NCBI GenBank assembly: GCA_030550585.1
Contig: JAUQPB010000001.1
Span: forward strand, 310,001 to 374,000
Source of the DNA: Thermoproteota archaeon
Lineage (GTDB): Archaea > Thermoproteota > Thermoprotei_A > Sulfolobales > Ignisphaeraceae
DNA length: 64,000 nucleotides
Reading direction: 5' to 3'
The notes under the pieces are model-generated. The model did not search any database. It saw nothing but the letters and a program-made list of their open reading frames with translations, and was not told the origin of the DNA. Each line of letters starts with the position of its first letter. Position 1 is the first letter of the stretch. The translations under genes and the position numbers were made by a program. This document shows positions 1 to 7,332 of the stretch, piece after piece.

Positions 1-644
1 AGCGCTTTACTAACCCAGTCTATGTAATGACCTATTATGTCTGCAAAATACTTTTGTGCATACCATAGAAATCTTTCCTGTTCCTCTCTTGGCATATCGT
101 CGAAGAAGATCGAGGATGGTATTCCAAATGATCCGAAAGCATCGCACGTGAATAACACCTCGTTGTTATAGAGGCTAGCTATTGTATCGGGCCAGTGAAG
201 CCATGGAATATGGTAAAACTTTATTGTGCTACTACCAACCTTCATCTCTGTTTCAGATGCAACTGGATAAAAGTTTACGTCAAAGCCGTAGAAACTCTTT
301 ATCAAATCCCTTACAAGGGGGTGCCCAACGATCTTCGCTTTACTGCTTAGGTGGGGTATCAACTGCTTTAGCGAGCCGCTATGATCAGGTTCCATATGAT
401 GTACAATAAGGTATTCGATATCCTTTAAATCAACAAATTTTCTTAGCTCTTCTAAGAACATCTCTCCATAGATATGCTTCCATCCATCAACAAGTATTGT
501 CGTATCTTGCTCTAGTATTAGATAGGCATTGTATGTAACCCCCTCTGGTATCTCCCACAAAGATTCGAAATACCGTGTCTCATCATCTTGAAGCTGAAGC
601 AAAACAATATTGTCCTTAATCTTATTGCTGTAGGTTCTAACCAT
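1..644 (-). CDS. A-type flavoprotein (FprA/flavodiiron family), C-terminus cut by window edge
   Basis: The first 214 residues of a flavodiiron-type protein are visible; the remainder, including the expected flavodoxin domain, lies outside the window. The N-terminal metallo-beta-lactamase fold shows the diiron motif H83-x-E85-x-D87-H88, followed by H150 and D168 at the positions of the remaining ligands. Members of this family reduce O2 or NO in the cytoplasm of anaerobes. The ATG at 644 is preceded about 25-30 bases upstream by an A/T-rich TATA-like box (CTATAAAT on the minus strand), which suggests a leaderless transcript. It is divergent from the cation efflux gene. Confidence 0.9.
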   Translation of the reverse strand, partial: MVRTYSNKIKDNIVLLQLQDDETRYFESLWEIPEGVTYNAYLILEQDTTILVDGWKHIYGEMFLEELRKFVDLKDIEYLIVHHMEPDHSGSLKQLIPHLSSKAKIVGHPLVRDLIKSFYGFDVNFYPVASETEMKVGSSTIKFYHIPWLHWPDTIASLYNNEVLFTCDAFGSFGIPSSIFFDDMPREEQERFLWYAQKYFADIIGHYIDWVSKA

Positions 645-845
645 AGTTCAACCCCAGCATCTATTCAATTTATAGATGCCAACGATTAAGTGTTTAACGC
701 ACTTAAAAGTTTATCAATTGACACCATACATGTTCAAAAACTGACAGATTTAGAGTGTATATCAAGCTTATAATCCAAATCCATACTGTATACTTTAAAA
801 TACTTACTATACTTTGGATATACCTTGGAGGTGGCACTCTAAGAA

Positions 846-1736
846 ATGTATCATGTATATGCATCGTTCATTATCAATATTGTAACTTTGATCTTAAAAA
901 TATTTGGCTTTATTGGAACGAACTCAGCCTCGCTCATAGCTGATATAATAAATGATTGTGGCGATACAATTGGGTTGGGACTGATAATTTTTGGTGTGAT
1001 GCTTGCAAATAGAAAGCGAAGCACAATTGCGTATCCTTTTGGGATGAGTAGAGCGCTCTATGTCATAGGCTTAATATCTACATCAATTATAGGCGGTTTT
1101 CTATTTGCAACATCATTTATAAACTCTATCTACGCTTTCACAACCCATAGAACAATAAACTCTAGCCTCAGATCAGTAACACTTGTTTTAATTGCCCTGA
1201 TACTAAACAGTCTTAATATCATATTCATATCTAGAACTAAGAAAAGCTTCGATATTGCAACAACAGTTACCCTTCTGGATGGTTTTGCCGATGTAGGTGG
1301 TAATGTAATAGCGTTTATATCCATCGCCATAGCAAATCCTGTTATTGATTCGATTGGAAGCTTTGTCATAACCATAATAGTCTTGATATCGTCTATAGCG
1401 GCTAGCTACAAATACTACTTGATGTTAATAGGTAGAGCGCCGCCCAAAGAAGAGATGCTGAAAATGGTTAATGCAACTTTATCTGTTTCTGGCGTATTGG
1501 ATGTCAATGAATTGAGGGCTGTTATGCTAACAGAGGATGAGTATCTAGTTATTCTCGAAGTTGAGGTAGAGGAAGAGATCAAAATAAAAGATACGGAGAC
1601 CTTCAGTAAACAAATAGAGACGGAAATTCGAAGAGCTGTTCCAAAAGCAAAGCATATAGTCATAGAATTTGTGCCCAAAAGAAAAGAGCCTCCAACATAC
1701 AAAAAGATATTAGAAGAAATAAAAGGCTTGAGATAG
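846..1736 (+). CDS. cation diffusion facilitator (CDF) family metal transporter
   Basis: This 296-residue membrane protein has the CDF layout: about six hydrophobic segments in the first 200 residues, the YPFG motif near residue 60, paired Asp residues in the second segment (ADIINDCGD) and in the fifth (DGFAD), then a cytoplasmic acidic C-terminal domain. Such proteins export divalent metals by cation exchange. A GGAGGTG Shine-Dalgarno-like sequence lies about 13 bases before the ATG at 846. The usual His of the metal site is not obvious, since Asp occupies the comparable positions, so the metal cannot be predicted. Confidence 0.85.
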   Translation: MYHVYASFIINIVTLILKIFGFIGTNSASLIADIINDCGDTIGLGLIIFGVMLANRKRSTIAYPFGMSRALYVIGLISTSIIGGFLFATSFINSIYAFTTHRTINSSLRSVTLVLIALILNSLNIIFISRTKKSFDIATTVTLLDGFADVGGNVIAFISIAIANPVIDSIGSFVITIIVLISSIAASYKYYLMLIGRAPPKEEMLKMVNATLSVSGVLDVNELRAVMLTEDEYLVILEVEVEEEIKIKDTETFSKQIETEIRRAVPKAKHIVIEFVPKRKEPPTYKKILEEIKGLR

Positions 1737-1865
1737 TGCTATAAATCTAGACAGAGTCCTTTATTCCACATAGAAGATTGGATATGCCATGGCTATGACA
1801 ACAGCAATTAAATGTAGATAAATAGAAAACAACTCAAACAGTTCCCATCTTATAACATCATCTAG
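1737..1865. other. intergenic gap without recognisable feature
   Basis: A short A/T-rich spacer lies between two converging genes, the efflux transporter and the tail of the split aldolase. I see no ORF or RNA signature in it. Confidence 0.5.
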
Positions 1866-2057
1866 CTACACTATAGAAAACATCTTTGCGGCATCCTCCA
1901 CACTTGCACCCTTGTGTATAATCTCTCTAAGCGCCTTAACCAACCTCTCAGGATCTTTTGACTTAAAGATTTTTCTACCAAAAGCGATTCCAGACAGCCC
2001 AGCTTCCACAGCTATTTTCGCCAACTTTAAAACGTCAATTGGAGATGCGGGTTCACC
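1866..2057 (-). pseudogene. class I aldolase (DeoC/FbaB-like), C-terminal fragment separated by a TnpB element
   Basis: On the minus strand this stretch encodes the missing last third of the aldolase found at 3571-4202: it starts around GEPASPID, continues through a helix and the phosphate-binding GIAFGR motif, and ends at a TAG at 1866-1868. It has no start codon of its own. Joined to the upstream fragment (…IVLAGGEAVAK…), it restores the (beta/alpha)8 C-terminus with both phosphate-binding loops, AGG and GR. The two halves are therefore one gene split by the insertion. The exact junction is uncertain by a few bases. Confidence 0.8.
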
Positions 2058-2180
2058 TCTTTATATGTTTGTATATGTTTTTATATAAGTGGTCATCGGC
2101 TCATCTCTGTTTGGGGTGGTCTGTCGGGTTTCATCCTTCATCCCACCCCCGTTGGGGGAAGACCCAGCGCTTCCCCACAT
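2058..2180 (-). ncRNA. predicted omega-RNA (reRNA) over the 3' end of tnpB
   Basis: TnpB guide RNAs derive from the right end of the element and overlap the end of tnpB. Here the last roughly 35 codons of tnpB form a hydrophilic low-complexity tail, while the nucleotide sequence contains G/C-rich complementary runs (CCCCCAACGGGGG at about 2144-2156). This is the pattern expected when RNA structure rather than protein is conserved. The guide portion would be read from the adjacent host DNA, starting near AGGTGAACCCGCATC on the minus strand. This is inferred from family knowledge and was not folded computationally. Confidence 0.45.
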
Positions 2181-3290
2181 CCCCCGTAGGTAGATGTTTA
2201 TTGCTCCAACAAAATCTCTGTCTCTTTTGAATCCGCATTTCCTGCAGATTGCTAACCTATGTATGTAGTTTAACTTTGTGCCGCACCTTGGGCATGTAGA
2301 TGAGGTGTTCCTAGGGTCTACCACAATTACTGGGACGTTGTACTCAATTGCTTTTGACATAACTGCATGCTGAAGTCTTCTATAAGCAAATAGCGTTAGC
2401 TTCCACCTAACACCACTGCTTTTGCCATTAATAGAGTTCCTCAAGTGCTCTAAATCCTCTAGTACAACTGCGTGTCCTCTTCTATATGCTTTAACTACAA
2501 CCTCCTTTGCAAGCTTCCAGCAGAAATCGTTGATGATGTTCCTAGCTTTTCTATGAAGAGCTCTAACCCTGTTTAGAATCCTATCGTTGTATCTCCACCT
2601 CTTAGAATATCTCTTCTGAATCTCTTCAGCTCTAGCCCTCTTGCTCAATGCCTCGACAAATCTTGTTCTATACCTTCTAGCTTCAGAGCCATCAAATGTT
2701 GTAACAGTTCTCAGATTCACATCAACTGCTGTTAAACCTCTTGGAACATATGGATTATACTTAACCTCGAATACTATGCTGACAAATAGCTTTTTGTTTT
2801 CATACTTTACATGAACCTCCTTCCACTTTAAATTCCTGAACCTCTCGATGTACTCTCTCCTGTGCTTCAGCCTCAGTGCATACTGCTTGTTTCTCAAAAC
2901 AACTTTGACAACTCCTTTGTCTAGCTCAACTCTTGCATCCTGGTAGTCTAGCCTAGCAGATAGTTTTCTGACACTTGGCTTGTCGCCATTGCTGTTTTTA
3001 GCGGCTTTAACCAAGGCTAGCGCATAGCTGTATATGTTTCTAGCCACATGCGCTCTAAAACCATGTTCTCTAAGCATTTGGTAAAACAATTGATGCAACT
3101 GGCTTTTCTTTGGAAGCCCATCAAAATCCCATAGAGCGTCTACAACCTTTTGCAGAGCATACCTATATATCGTTAAATCCCGCAGCAAGTCGCTAGCATT
3201 CCCTTCGACAACCTCAGCCTCTGCCTTAAAAGCTTTGTAGTATGTACCCTCAGGCATCCACCTACCGATTAGGCGGATAGACGCCTTCAT
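2061..3290 (-). CDS. tnpB: TnpB RNA-guided endonuclease (IS605 OrfB family)
   Basis: The 409-residue protein has an N-terminal OrfB helix-turn-helix region, then a RuvC-like nuclease: D190 in TAVDVNLRT, E279 in VVLEDL, and D357/D359 in KRDRDFVGAINI. A zinc ribbon is formed by C333-x2-C336 and C349-x2-C352. All catalytic positions are present, so it looks active. TnpB proteins are omega-RNA-guided DNA nucleases that promote retention of their element. The gene lies within the insertion that splits the aldolase, and its C-terminal tail overlaps the predicted omega-RNA. Divergent from it is the small AbrB-like ORF at 3366. Confidence 0.93.
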   Translation of the reverse strand: MKASIRLIGRWMPEGTYYKAFKAEAEVVEGNASDLLRDLTIYRYALQKVVDALWDFDGLPKKSQLHQLFYQMLREHGFRAHVARNIYSYALALVKAAKNSNGDKPSVRKLSARLDYQDARVELDKGVVKVVLRNKQYALRLKHRREYIERFRNLKWKEVHVKYENKKLFVSIVFEVKYNPYVPRGLTAVDVNLRTVTTFDGSEARRYRTRFVEALSKRARAEEIQKRYSKRWRYNDRILNRVRALHRKARNIINDFCWKLAKEVVVKAYRRGHAVVLEDLEHLRNSINGKSSGVRWKLTLFAYRRLQHAVMSKAIEYNVPVIVVDPRNTSSTCPRCGTKLNYIHRLAICRKCGFKRDRDFVGAINIYLRGMWGSAGSSPNGGGMKDETRQTTPNRDEPMTTYIKTYTNI

Positions 3291-3365
3291 CGGTACTCAC
3301 AACATTAGTTATTCAGAGTGCAAATTTATAAGCTTTTACACTCTACAGTTTATGTGGTGAGAGCT

Positions 3366-3509
3366 ATGGTCTCGATATACGTATTTGAGGCAAAAATTGT
3401 AAAGACCATGAGGAAATACCTGATATACCCACCAAAAGAATACCAAGAAAAGCTAAAGAAGCTACACGGAAAGAAAGTCAAGGTAGTGGTAATAGAAGAA
3501 AGCGATTAA
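3366..3509 (+). CDS. small AbrB-like protein carried by the TnpB element
   Basis: The 47-residue basic protein resembles a swapped-hairpin AbrB/MraZ-type DNA-binding domain: a beta strand, then a turn like YPPKEYQEKL, then a Gly-Lys-Lys turn and a hydrophobic strand (KVKVVVIEE). I chose the ATG at 3366 because a GGTGAG ribosome-binding site sits four bases upstream; an upstream in-frame start at 3318 lacks one. It is divergent from tnpB with about 75 bases between start codons, so it could repress tnpB or act as an accessory factor. The assignment rests on pattern only. Confidence 0.6.
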   Translation: MVSIYVFEAKIVKTMRKYLIYPPKEYQEKLKKLHGKKVKVVVIEESD

Positions 3510-3546
3510 AAACAATCAGATGGGAACATAAGCTAAGCCACGAAGA

Positions 3547-3564
3547 GCATATGCTTTTATATGC
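3547..3564. repeat. hairpin at the left end of the TnpB element
   Basis: Perfect inverted arms gcatat (3547-3552) and atatgc (3559-3564) flank a six-base loop, just inside the aldolase junction. IS200/IS605 elements carry such subterminal palindromes at their ends, recognised by a TnpA supplied in trans. Confidence 0.6.
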
Positions 3565-3570
3565 AGTCAT

Positions 3571-4202
3571 ATAAATTTTGCTACGGCTTCTCCTCCGGCT
3601 AAGACTATTGGTGTATTTGCTGATACTTTAACTACCTCCATCATAAACTTCGGGTCTGGAGGCAGATACGCTTTAACTATATCAGCACCAAGTTCTATAG
3701 CAATTCTCATAGCCCTTAGCACACCCTCTGGATCATCGAAACTCTTGAACCTATCTAAAGATGGGAATACCTCTACTGCACATGGAATTCCAAATCTGTC
3801 AGCTGAATCGCAAACCCTGCTCACCACCTCAATACTTGTTGACTCATATTTTCCACCAACATATAAGGATGCTATAACAGCATCGGCGCCCAGAGAAACA
3901 GCTGTTTCAACACTATAGGTATGTGCTTCAATTAACCCCCTATCCCTATTAAATAGTGAAAGAGCTGTGACCCTAGCCATAATCCCTACCCTGCCAGCAA
4001 TTTCTTTATAGACCTTTTTAATAATACCTGGTTGAAGAATGAGTGCATCAGCACCCCCTCTAACAACTGTTTTCACAATGCTAAGAATATCCTCGAGTCC
4101 CTCAACTATTCCATAGCCTCCATGGTCAAGCGCCACTATAAGAGCTTTTTCTGTATCGGGATTCAGTATCCTATACAACCTTACATATTTGCCTATGTGC
4201 AT
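3571..4202 (-). pseudogene. class I aldolase (DeoC/FbaB/ADH-synthase-like), N-terminal fragment
   Basis: Residues 1-209 show the COG1830 aldolase fold: ALDHG near residue 26 (active-site Asp/His), the ASLYVGGKYES motif, and the Schiff-base lysine in DIVKAYLPPDP. The reading frame then runs into the TnpB element and stops at 3567. The remaining about 60 residues, including the phosphate-binding GR loop, are at 1866-2057. Related enzymes make fructose-1,6-bisphosphate or the ADH precursor of aromatic amino acids; I cannot tell which applied here. The truncated product lacks a strand and helix of the barrel and is probably inactive. Confidence 0.85.
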
Positions 4203-4298
4203 GTCTGAGAGCCCTCTAGCATGTTACAAAAGATCAAAAGTAGTTTAGATCCAAGATGTAGGTATGCCAGCAACAGAATATATAAATTGGTGGTTTGG

Positions 4299-4372
4299 CG
4301 CCGCGGCCGGGATTTGAACCCGGGTCACGGGCTCGACAGGCCCGCATACTAGCCGGGCTATACTACCGCGGC
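4299..4372 (-). tRNA. tRNA-Asp(GTC), CCA encoded
   Basis: The cloverleaf is read directly. The acceptor is GCCGCGG/CCGCGGC, with a 4-bp D stem. The anticodon stem CGGGC/GCCCG closes loop CTGTCGA (anticodon GTC at 4337-4335), the T arm is CCGGG-TTCAAAT-CCCGG, and the discriminator is G at 4299. The next three bases (4298-4296) encode CCA. There is no intron. A TATA-like CTTTTAAG lies about 25-30 bases upstream (near 4400-4410). Confidence 0.95.
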
Positions 4373-4395
4373 ACTAATCCTTGTTGTTATCGTTT

Positions 4396-4410
4396 TAGGC
4401 TTAAAAGTTT
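4396..4410 (-). promoter_or_regulatory. TATA-like box for tRNA-Asp
   Basis: Minus-strand AAACTTTTAAGCC lies roughly 26-35 bases upstream of the tRNA 5' end, the archaeal TATA-box distance. Confidence 0.45.
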
Positions 4411-4454
4411 TTATTGAAAAGATTTTGAATTAAAGCAATCTTTGGTTAAGATCC

Positions 4455-5450
4455 ATGAGCGTTATTGTAGTTTCTGACTGGGACGCCGATGGAATTGTAT
4501 CTGCAGCTGAAATAGTTTATTCCCAGGAAACAGCTGGTCTCTATCCTATCAAGACCAAGACTAAAGTATATACATATCCGTCAACACCAAAAACAATTCT
4601 TTCTCTCCTAGAGAGTATAGATAGCTTTAAATCTCAAAACAAAAACTATGTGGTTATTCTTGATATAGCCTTTAACGCAAATGTTGATAAGTTCTTAGCA
4701 CATTTAAAGAACTTGGATAGCTATATTGTTTATGTGGATCACCACCTATCTACACACATTCACTATAAAGATATTGAGAAAAAGGTTAACGAACTTATTG
4801 TTGGAAAATCACCGGTAGCACTACTTGTCTACACATTTCTGAGATCTCTTGGGATCAGGCTTACGCCAAGAATAGAAAGTTTTGTCAATGTCGTTTCCGC
4901 TATTGAGGGCGGTAAAAAATATGGGAACGAGAAGTTAATTAAAATGCTTGTAGACATAACAAAGTATATATCGGCCACCAAAAACAAGGAGTTGTGGGAA
5001 AAGTTTGTTAGATGGATTAGTTCGCCTCTACCCCATGTAGCAATACCGTTTCAGGTAAATGATTACATAAATGCTTATATAGATAAAAGTAAGCCTCTAT
5101 GCAATGAGAAGGAAATAGCTGAAGAACTTGCTATAAGCTCCACTAGGGTGTTTAACTATAGAGTTGCAAGAATAAAGTCTCTACCAAAACAATGTAGATT
5201 CTCTGCTATAGTATCATCATTATACCGGCTATTGAAAAGCCCAACTATTGTTTATAATGAGGAGAAAAAGCTGGTGGCAATAAAGACTAGAGACGATAAA
5301 GCATTTACAATATCGATGAGCTTGTACAAACAGGGTTATGCCGAAGATGTTACAGGACATGAAAGACTGGCAATAGCCAAGCTGAAAAATGATATTGACT
5401 ATAATACCCTCTTAGCAGCTCTCAGAAGGATCCTAATAGAAGTTGGATAG
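4455..5450 (+). CDS. DHH-family phosphoesterase (RecJ/NrnA-like)
   Basis: This 331-residue protein has DHH-superfamily motifs: SDWDADG at residues 7-13 (motif I), VVILDIAFN near residue 70 (motif II) and VDHHLSTH near residue 97 (motif III, the DHH signature). Such Mn2+-dependent enzymes degrade ssDNA, short RNAs or cyclic dinucleotides; archaeal relatives associate with GINS and replication. No clear C-terminal DHHA1 glycine-rich motif is visible, so substrate class is unresolved. The ATG at 4455 follows a weak purine stretch. It lies between two minus-strand tRNA genes. Confidence 0.8.
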   Translation: MSVIVVSDWDADGIVSAAEIVYSQETAGLYPIKTKTKVYTYPSTPKTILSLLESIDSFKSQNKNYVVILDIAFNANVDKFLAHLKNLDSYIVYVDHHLSTHIHYKDIEKKVNELIVGKSPVALLVYTFLRSLGIRLTPRIESFVNVVSAIEGGKKYGNEKLIKMLVDITKYISATKNKELWEKFVRWISSPLPHVAIPFQVNDYINAYIDKSKPLCNEKEIAEELAISSTRVFNYRVARIKSLPKQCRFSAIVSSLYRLLKSPTIVYNEEKKLVAIKTRDDKAFTISMSLYKQGYAEDVTGHERLAIAKLKNDIDYNTLLAALRRILIEVG

Positions 5451-5456
5451 TCTTAA

Positions 5457-5569
5457 TGGGCCCGCCGGGATTCGAACCCGGGACCACGGGGATCTCCGCC
5501 TAGAGGTCCCGAGTCGGGCACGGATAATTCCGTGTACCCCGCATCCTAGCCAAGCTAGACTACGGGCCC
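5457..5569 (-). tRNA. intron-containing tRNA, probably tRNA-Pro(CGG) with two introns
   Basis: The acceptor GGGCCCG/CGGGCCC with discriminator A (5457), the D arm, a T arm with TTCGAAT, and the anticodon stem CGGGG/CCCCG are clear, but 45 bases occupy the anticodon loop. A bulge-helix-bulge fits a 23-base intron at 5513-5535: the central helix CGGG/CCCG and inner hairpin CACGG/CCGTG place cuts in bulges GTA and ACT. Removing it yields loop TTCGGGA, the typical Pro(CGG) loop (anticodon 5511-5509). A further about 15 bases (5492-5506 region) must also be removed to pair CGGGG with CCCCG; I found no clean motif for that second intron. No CCA is encoded. Confidence 0.7.
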
Positions 5570-5746
5570 AACCAAACTATTCGAGATATAGCAATAAAAG
5601 TGTTTTTCACCATAAACACATTGCTACTATTTTATGGTGCCTCTTTGTGTACACCTTTTAGCATTGACAATTCAAATAATTTATTCATTAAAATATAAAA
5701 TTGTTTTAACCCTATTAGCTATCTGACTAGAGATTGGGTGAGATAA

Positions 5747-6154
5747 TTGGCTAAGAGGAGAAGCAAGTGGCGTAGAACAACTGCAATTATGAAAAAGCTG
5801 ATGCAAGAGGCTAGAAGAACTAGGGCTTATCAGAGTCTCCAGCAGTGTCCTGTGTGTGGAGATCCACATGGCCTCTCAATAGAGATAAAACAAGATAAAA
5901 ACAGTGGAAGGAAAAGTGCCTATGTGAGGTGTTCGTCATGCAAATTCGAGTACCACTTTGACACAATACCATCTATAGCAGACGAATTCTGGGTTTATTC
6001 AAAGCTGCTAGACATGGTCTACTCAGGAACTATCAAACCTATCCAGCCCAAGCCAGCTGAAGTTGCTGAATCCTCTGAACCTGCTGAGGAGCTTCACGTA
6101 GAGACCGAGGAAAATGAGGAGTTATCAAATATCGAGGTAGTTGAAGAAGAGTAA
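5747..6154 (+). CDS. Elf1-like transcription elongation factor (zinc ribbon)
   Basis: The 135-residue protein begins with a very basic segment (AKRRSKWRR), then a zinc ribbon CPVCG…CSSC at about residues 34-65, matching archaeal homologues of eukaryotic Elf1, which travels with RNA polymerase. The C-terminal 40 residues are an acidic Pro/Glu-rich tail. The start is TTG at 5747, preceded by GGGTGA. Its 3' end overlaps the convergent GTPase gene by 61 bases, so both acidic/serine-rich tails are written on the same DNA. Confidence 0.8.
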   Translation: MAKRRSKWRRTTAIMKKLMQEARRTRAYQSLQQCPVCGDPHGLSIEIKQDKNSGRKSAYVRCSSCKFEYHFDTIPSIADEFWVYSKLLDMVYSGTIKPIQPKPAEVAESSEPAEELHVETEENEELSNIEVVEEE

Positions 6155-7212
6155 AATGTTAACAGTTCTAGGTAGTTCGTCCCAAACAAAGAATCGAATA
6201 CATTTAAAGCAACCTTTACTGCTGACCATACATTTATTTTGTGAAGAGCACTAACCTCAACCACACTACTATATCCCATGTTCTCTACAATTTTTCTACG
6301 ACTTTCCAACAAATTCTTATCAACCTTATCGATTTTGTTGAATACGATAATTATTCTATCCCTCCCAACCAAACTTTCAACAGTTGTCAAGACCGTTAAT
6401 TGTTGTTCGAAGGTGTAATAAGAGTCTGGAGAGGGATCCATAAAGTATAGCACAACAGATTTTAGATTCCTTAACGCTGCAACAGCTCTCTTCTCAATTT
6501 CATTCATCTCATCAAGGGGTCTATCCAAAATGCCTGGCGTGTCCATGATTTGTATAACCAGCTCTCCAAGCTTTATATGACCCATTATAACGTTTTTAGT
6601 TGTGAAGGGATATGGCGATGTAAGCGGCTTTGCCGTTGAGACTGCCTTGACGAATGTTGACTTGCCAACTTGTGGCATACCAGCAACTATTATTAGAGGT
6701 TTGCTGAAGTCTATACAGGGGGTGTTTTTAGCGACATAAGATATGTCTTTCGTTATGCTAACCAGTTTGAGTTTTCTCTTTATGATGGAGACAACCCTGC
6801 CGACAAATTCTTGTGATATTTTCTTTGCGTCTGAACCGCTATTCAAAATCTTTTCACGGTAGCTTTTCCACATGCTAGATATTATTTTTACTGTGAGCGA
6901 GGCTTGTTTTCTCAGCTCATCGTAGTTTCCTTGTGTAGCTATATCAATTAACTCGGCATAGAAAGGCTCGAGGCTCTCCTTTGGTGGTAGCCTAGCTATT
7001 TTGCCAACTGTTGTTGCAACATATTGAAAAACTTTTTCGGACTTTAGCATGTATCGAAATGCTCTTCTCTTTTCCGGAGGCTTCATTGCTATAGATCTTG
7101 GTATGTTGACATCCTCTACATAGATCTCTAGAATCCTCTTTCTAATAGAATCAAGCGTCTGTGGCTCGATGTTTATATAGTCTGATAAACACTTTACAGC
7201 TTCTTCCTCCAT
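6094..7212 (-). CDS. Nog1-like GTP-binding protein
   Basis: In this 372-residue protein a helical N-terminal domain (1-170) is followed by a TRAFAC GTPase domain: G1 AGMPQVGKST near 175, G3 DTPG near 224, G4 NKID near 293 and G5 SAL near 320. Spacing and the N-terminal Nog1 segment match archaeal Nog1 homologues, which act in large-subunit ribosome assembly. The last 30 residues are Ser/Thr-rich and lie on the DNA that encodes the acidic tail of the convergent Elf1-like gene. A possible C/D sRNA lies immediately upstream. Confidence 0.85.
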   Translation of the reverse strand: MEEEAVKCLSDYINIEPQTLDSIRKRILEIYVEDVNIPRSIAMKPPEKRRAFRYMLKSEKVFQYVATTVGKIARLPPKESLEPFYAELIDIATQGNYDELRKQASLTVKIISSMWKSYREKILNSGSDAKKISQEFVGRVVSIIKRKLKLVSITKDISYVAKNTPCIDFSKPLIIVAGMPQVGKSTFVKAVSTAKPLTSPYPFTTKNVIMGHIKLGELVIQIMDTPGILDRPLDEMNEIEKRAVAALRNLKSVVLYFMDPSPDSYYTFEQQLTVLTTVESLVGRDRIIIVFNKIDKVDKNLLESRRKIVENMGYSSVVEVSALHKINVWSAVKVALNVFDSLFGTNYLELLTFYSSSTTSIFDNSSFSSVST

Positions 7213-7230
7213 CTCTTCTTAGCACCATGA

Positions 7231-7283
7231 TCAGAGGTGGTGGTCATGTCACTAGATCCTCTCCGCGGAGCTCTCTCATCATC
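7231..7283 (-). ncRNA. possible box C/D sRNA upstream of the Nog1-like gene (weak)
   Basis: A perfect C box ATGATGA (7282-7276) and D box CTGA (7234-7231) are about 41 bases apart, a normal overall size. The internal boxes are poor: GTGACA may serve as C' twelve bases before D, but no convincing D' is present. The D guide would be TGACCACCACCT. Confidence 0.35.
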
Positions 7284-7332
7284 TACTTCTTTTCTATATA
7301 GATTATTATACTTAGGTTAAAGCTAAATTAGT

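Larger units (their letters stand above)
2058..3570 (-). mobile_element. IS200/IS605-group (IS1341-like, tnpB-only) insertion inside an aldolase gene
   Basis: The element is bounded by the two halves of the aldolase gene. It contains tnpB on the minus strand and a 47-residue ORF on the plus strand, with no tnpA. The left end (tnpB-upstream side) shows a subterminal hairpin at 3547-3564 (GCATAT/ATATGC arms, 6-base loop), typical of IS200/IS605 ends. The host sequence just outside this end reads TTTAT on the minus strand, a plausible transposon-adjacent motif. The right end follows the tnpB stop almost directly. No target-site duplication is evident, as expected for this group. Boundaries are good to about 10 bases. 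Confidence 0.8.

Noticed and set aside
2058-3570. Target-site duplication flanking the TnpB element
   Set aside because: None could be found, and IS200/IS605-group elements do not create one.
5457-5569. tRNA-Val or a canonical 37/38-intron tRNA
   Set aside because: Acceptor and T arm would fit Val, but a canonical intron leaves A at position 33 and no Val anticodon in frame; the bulge-helix-bulge solution gives a proper U33 Pro loop.
5443-5661. 72-residue plus-strand ORF beginning in the DHH gene end
   Set aside because: It is antisense to the intron-containing tRNA; a coincidental open frame through G/C-rich tRNA sequence.
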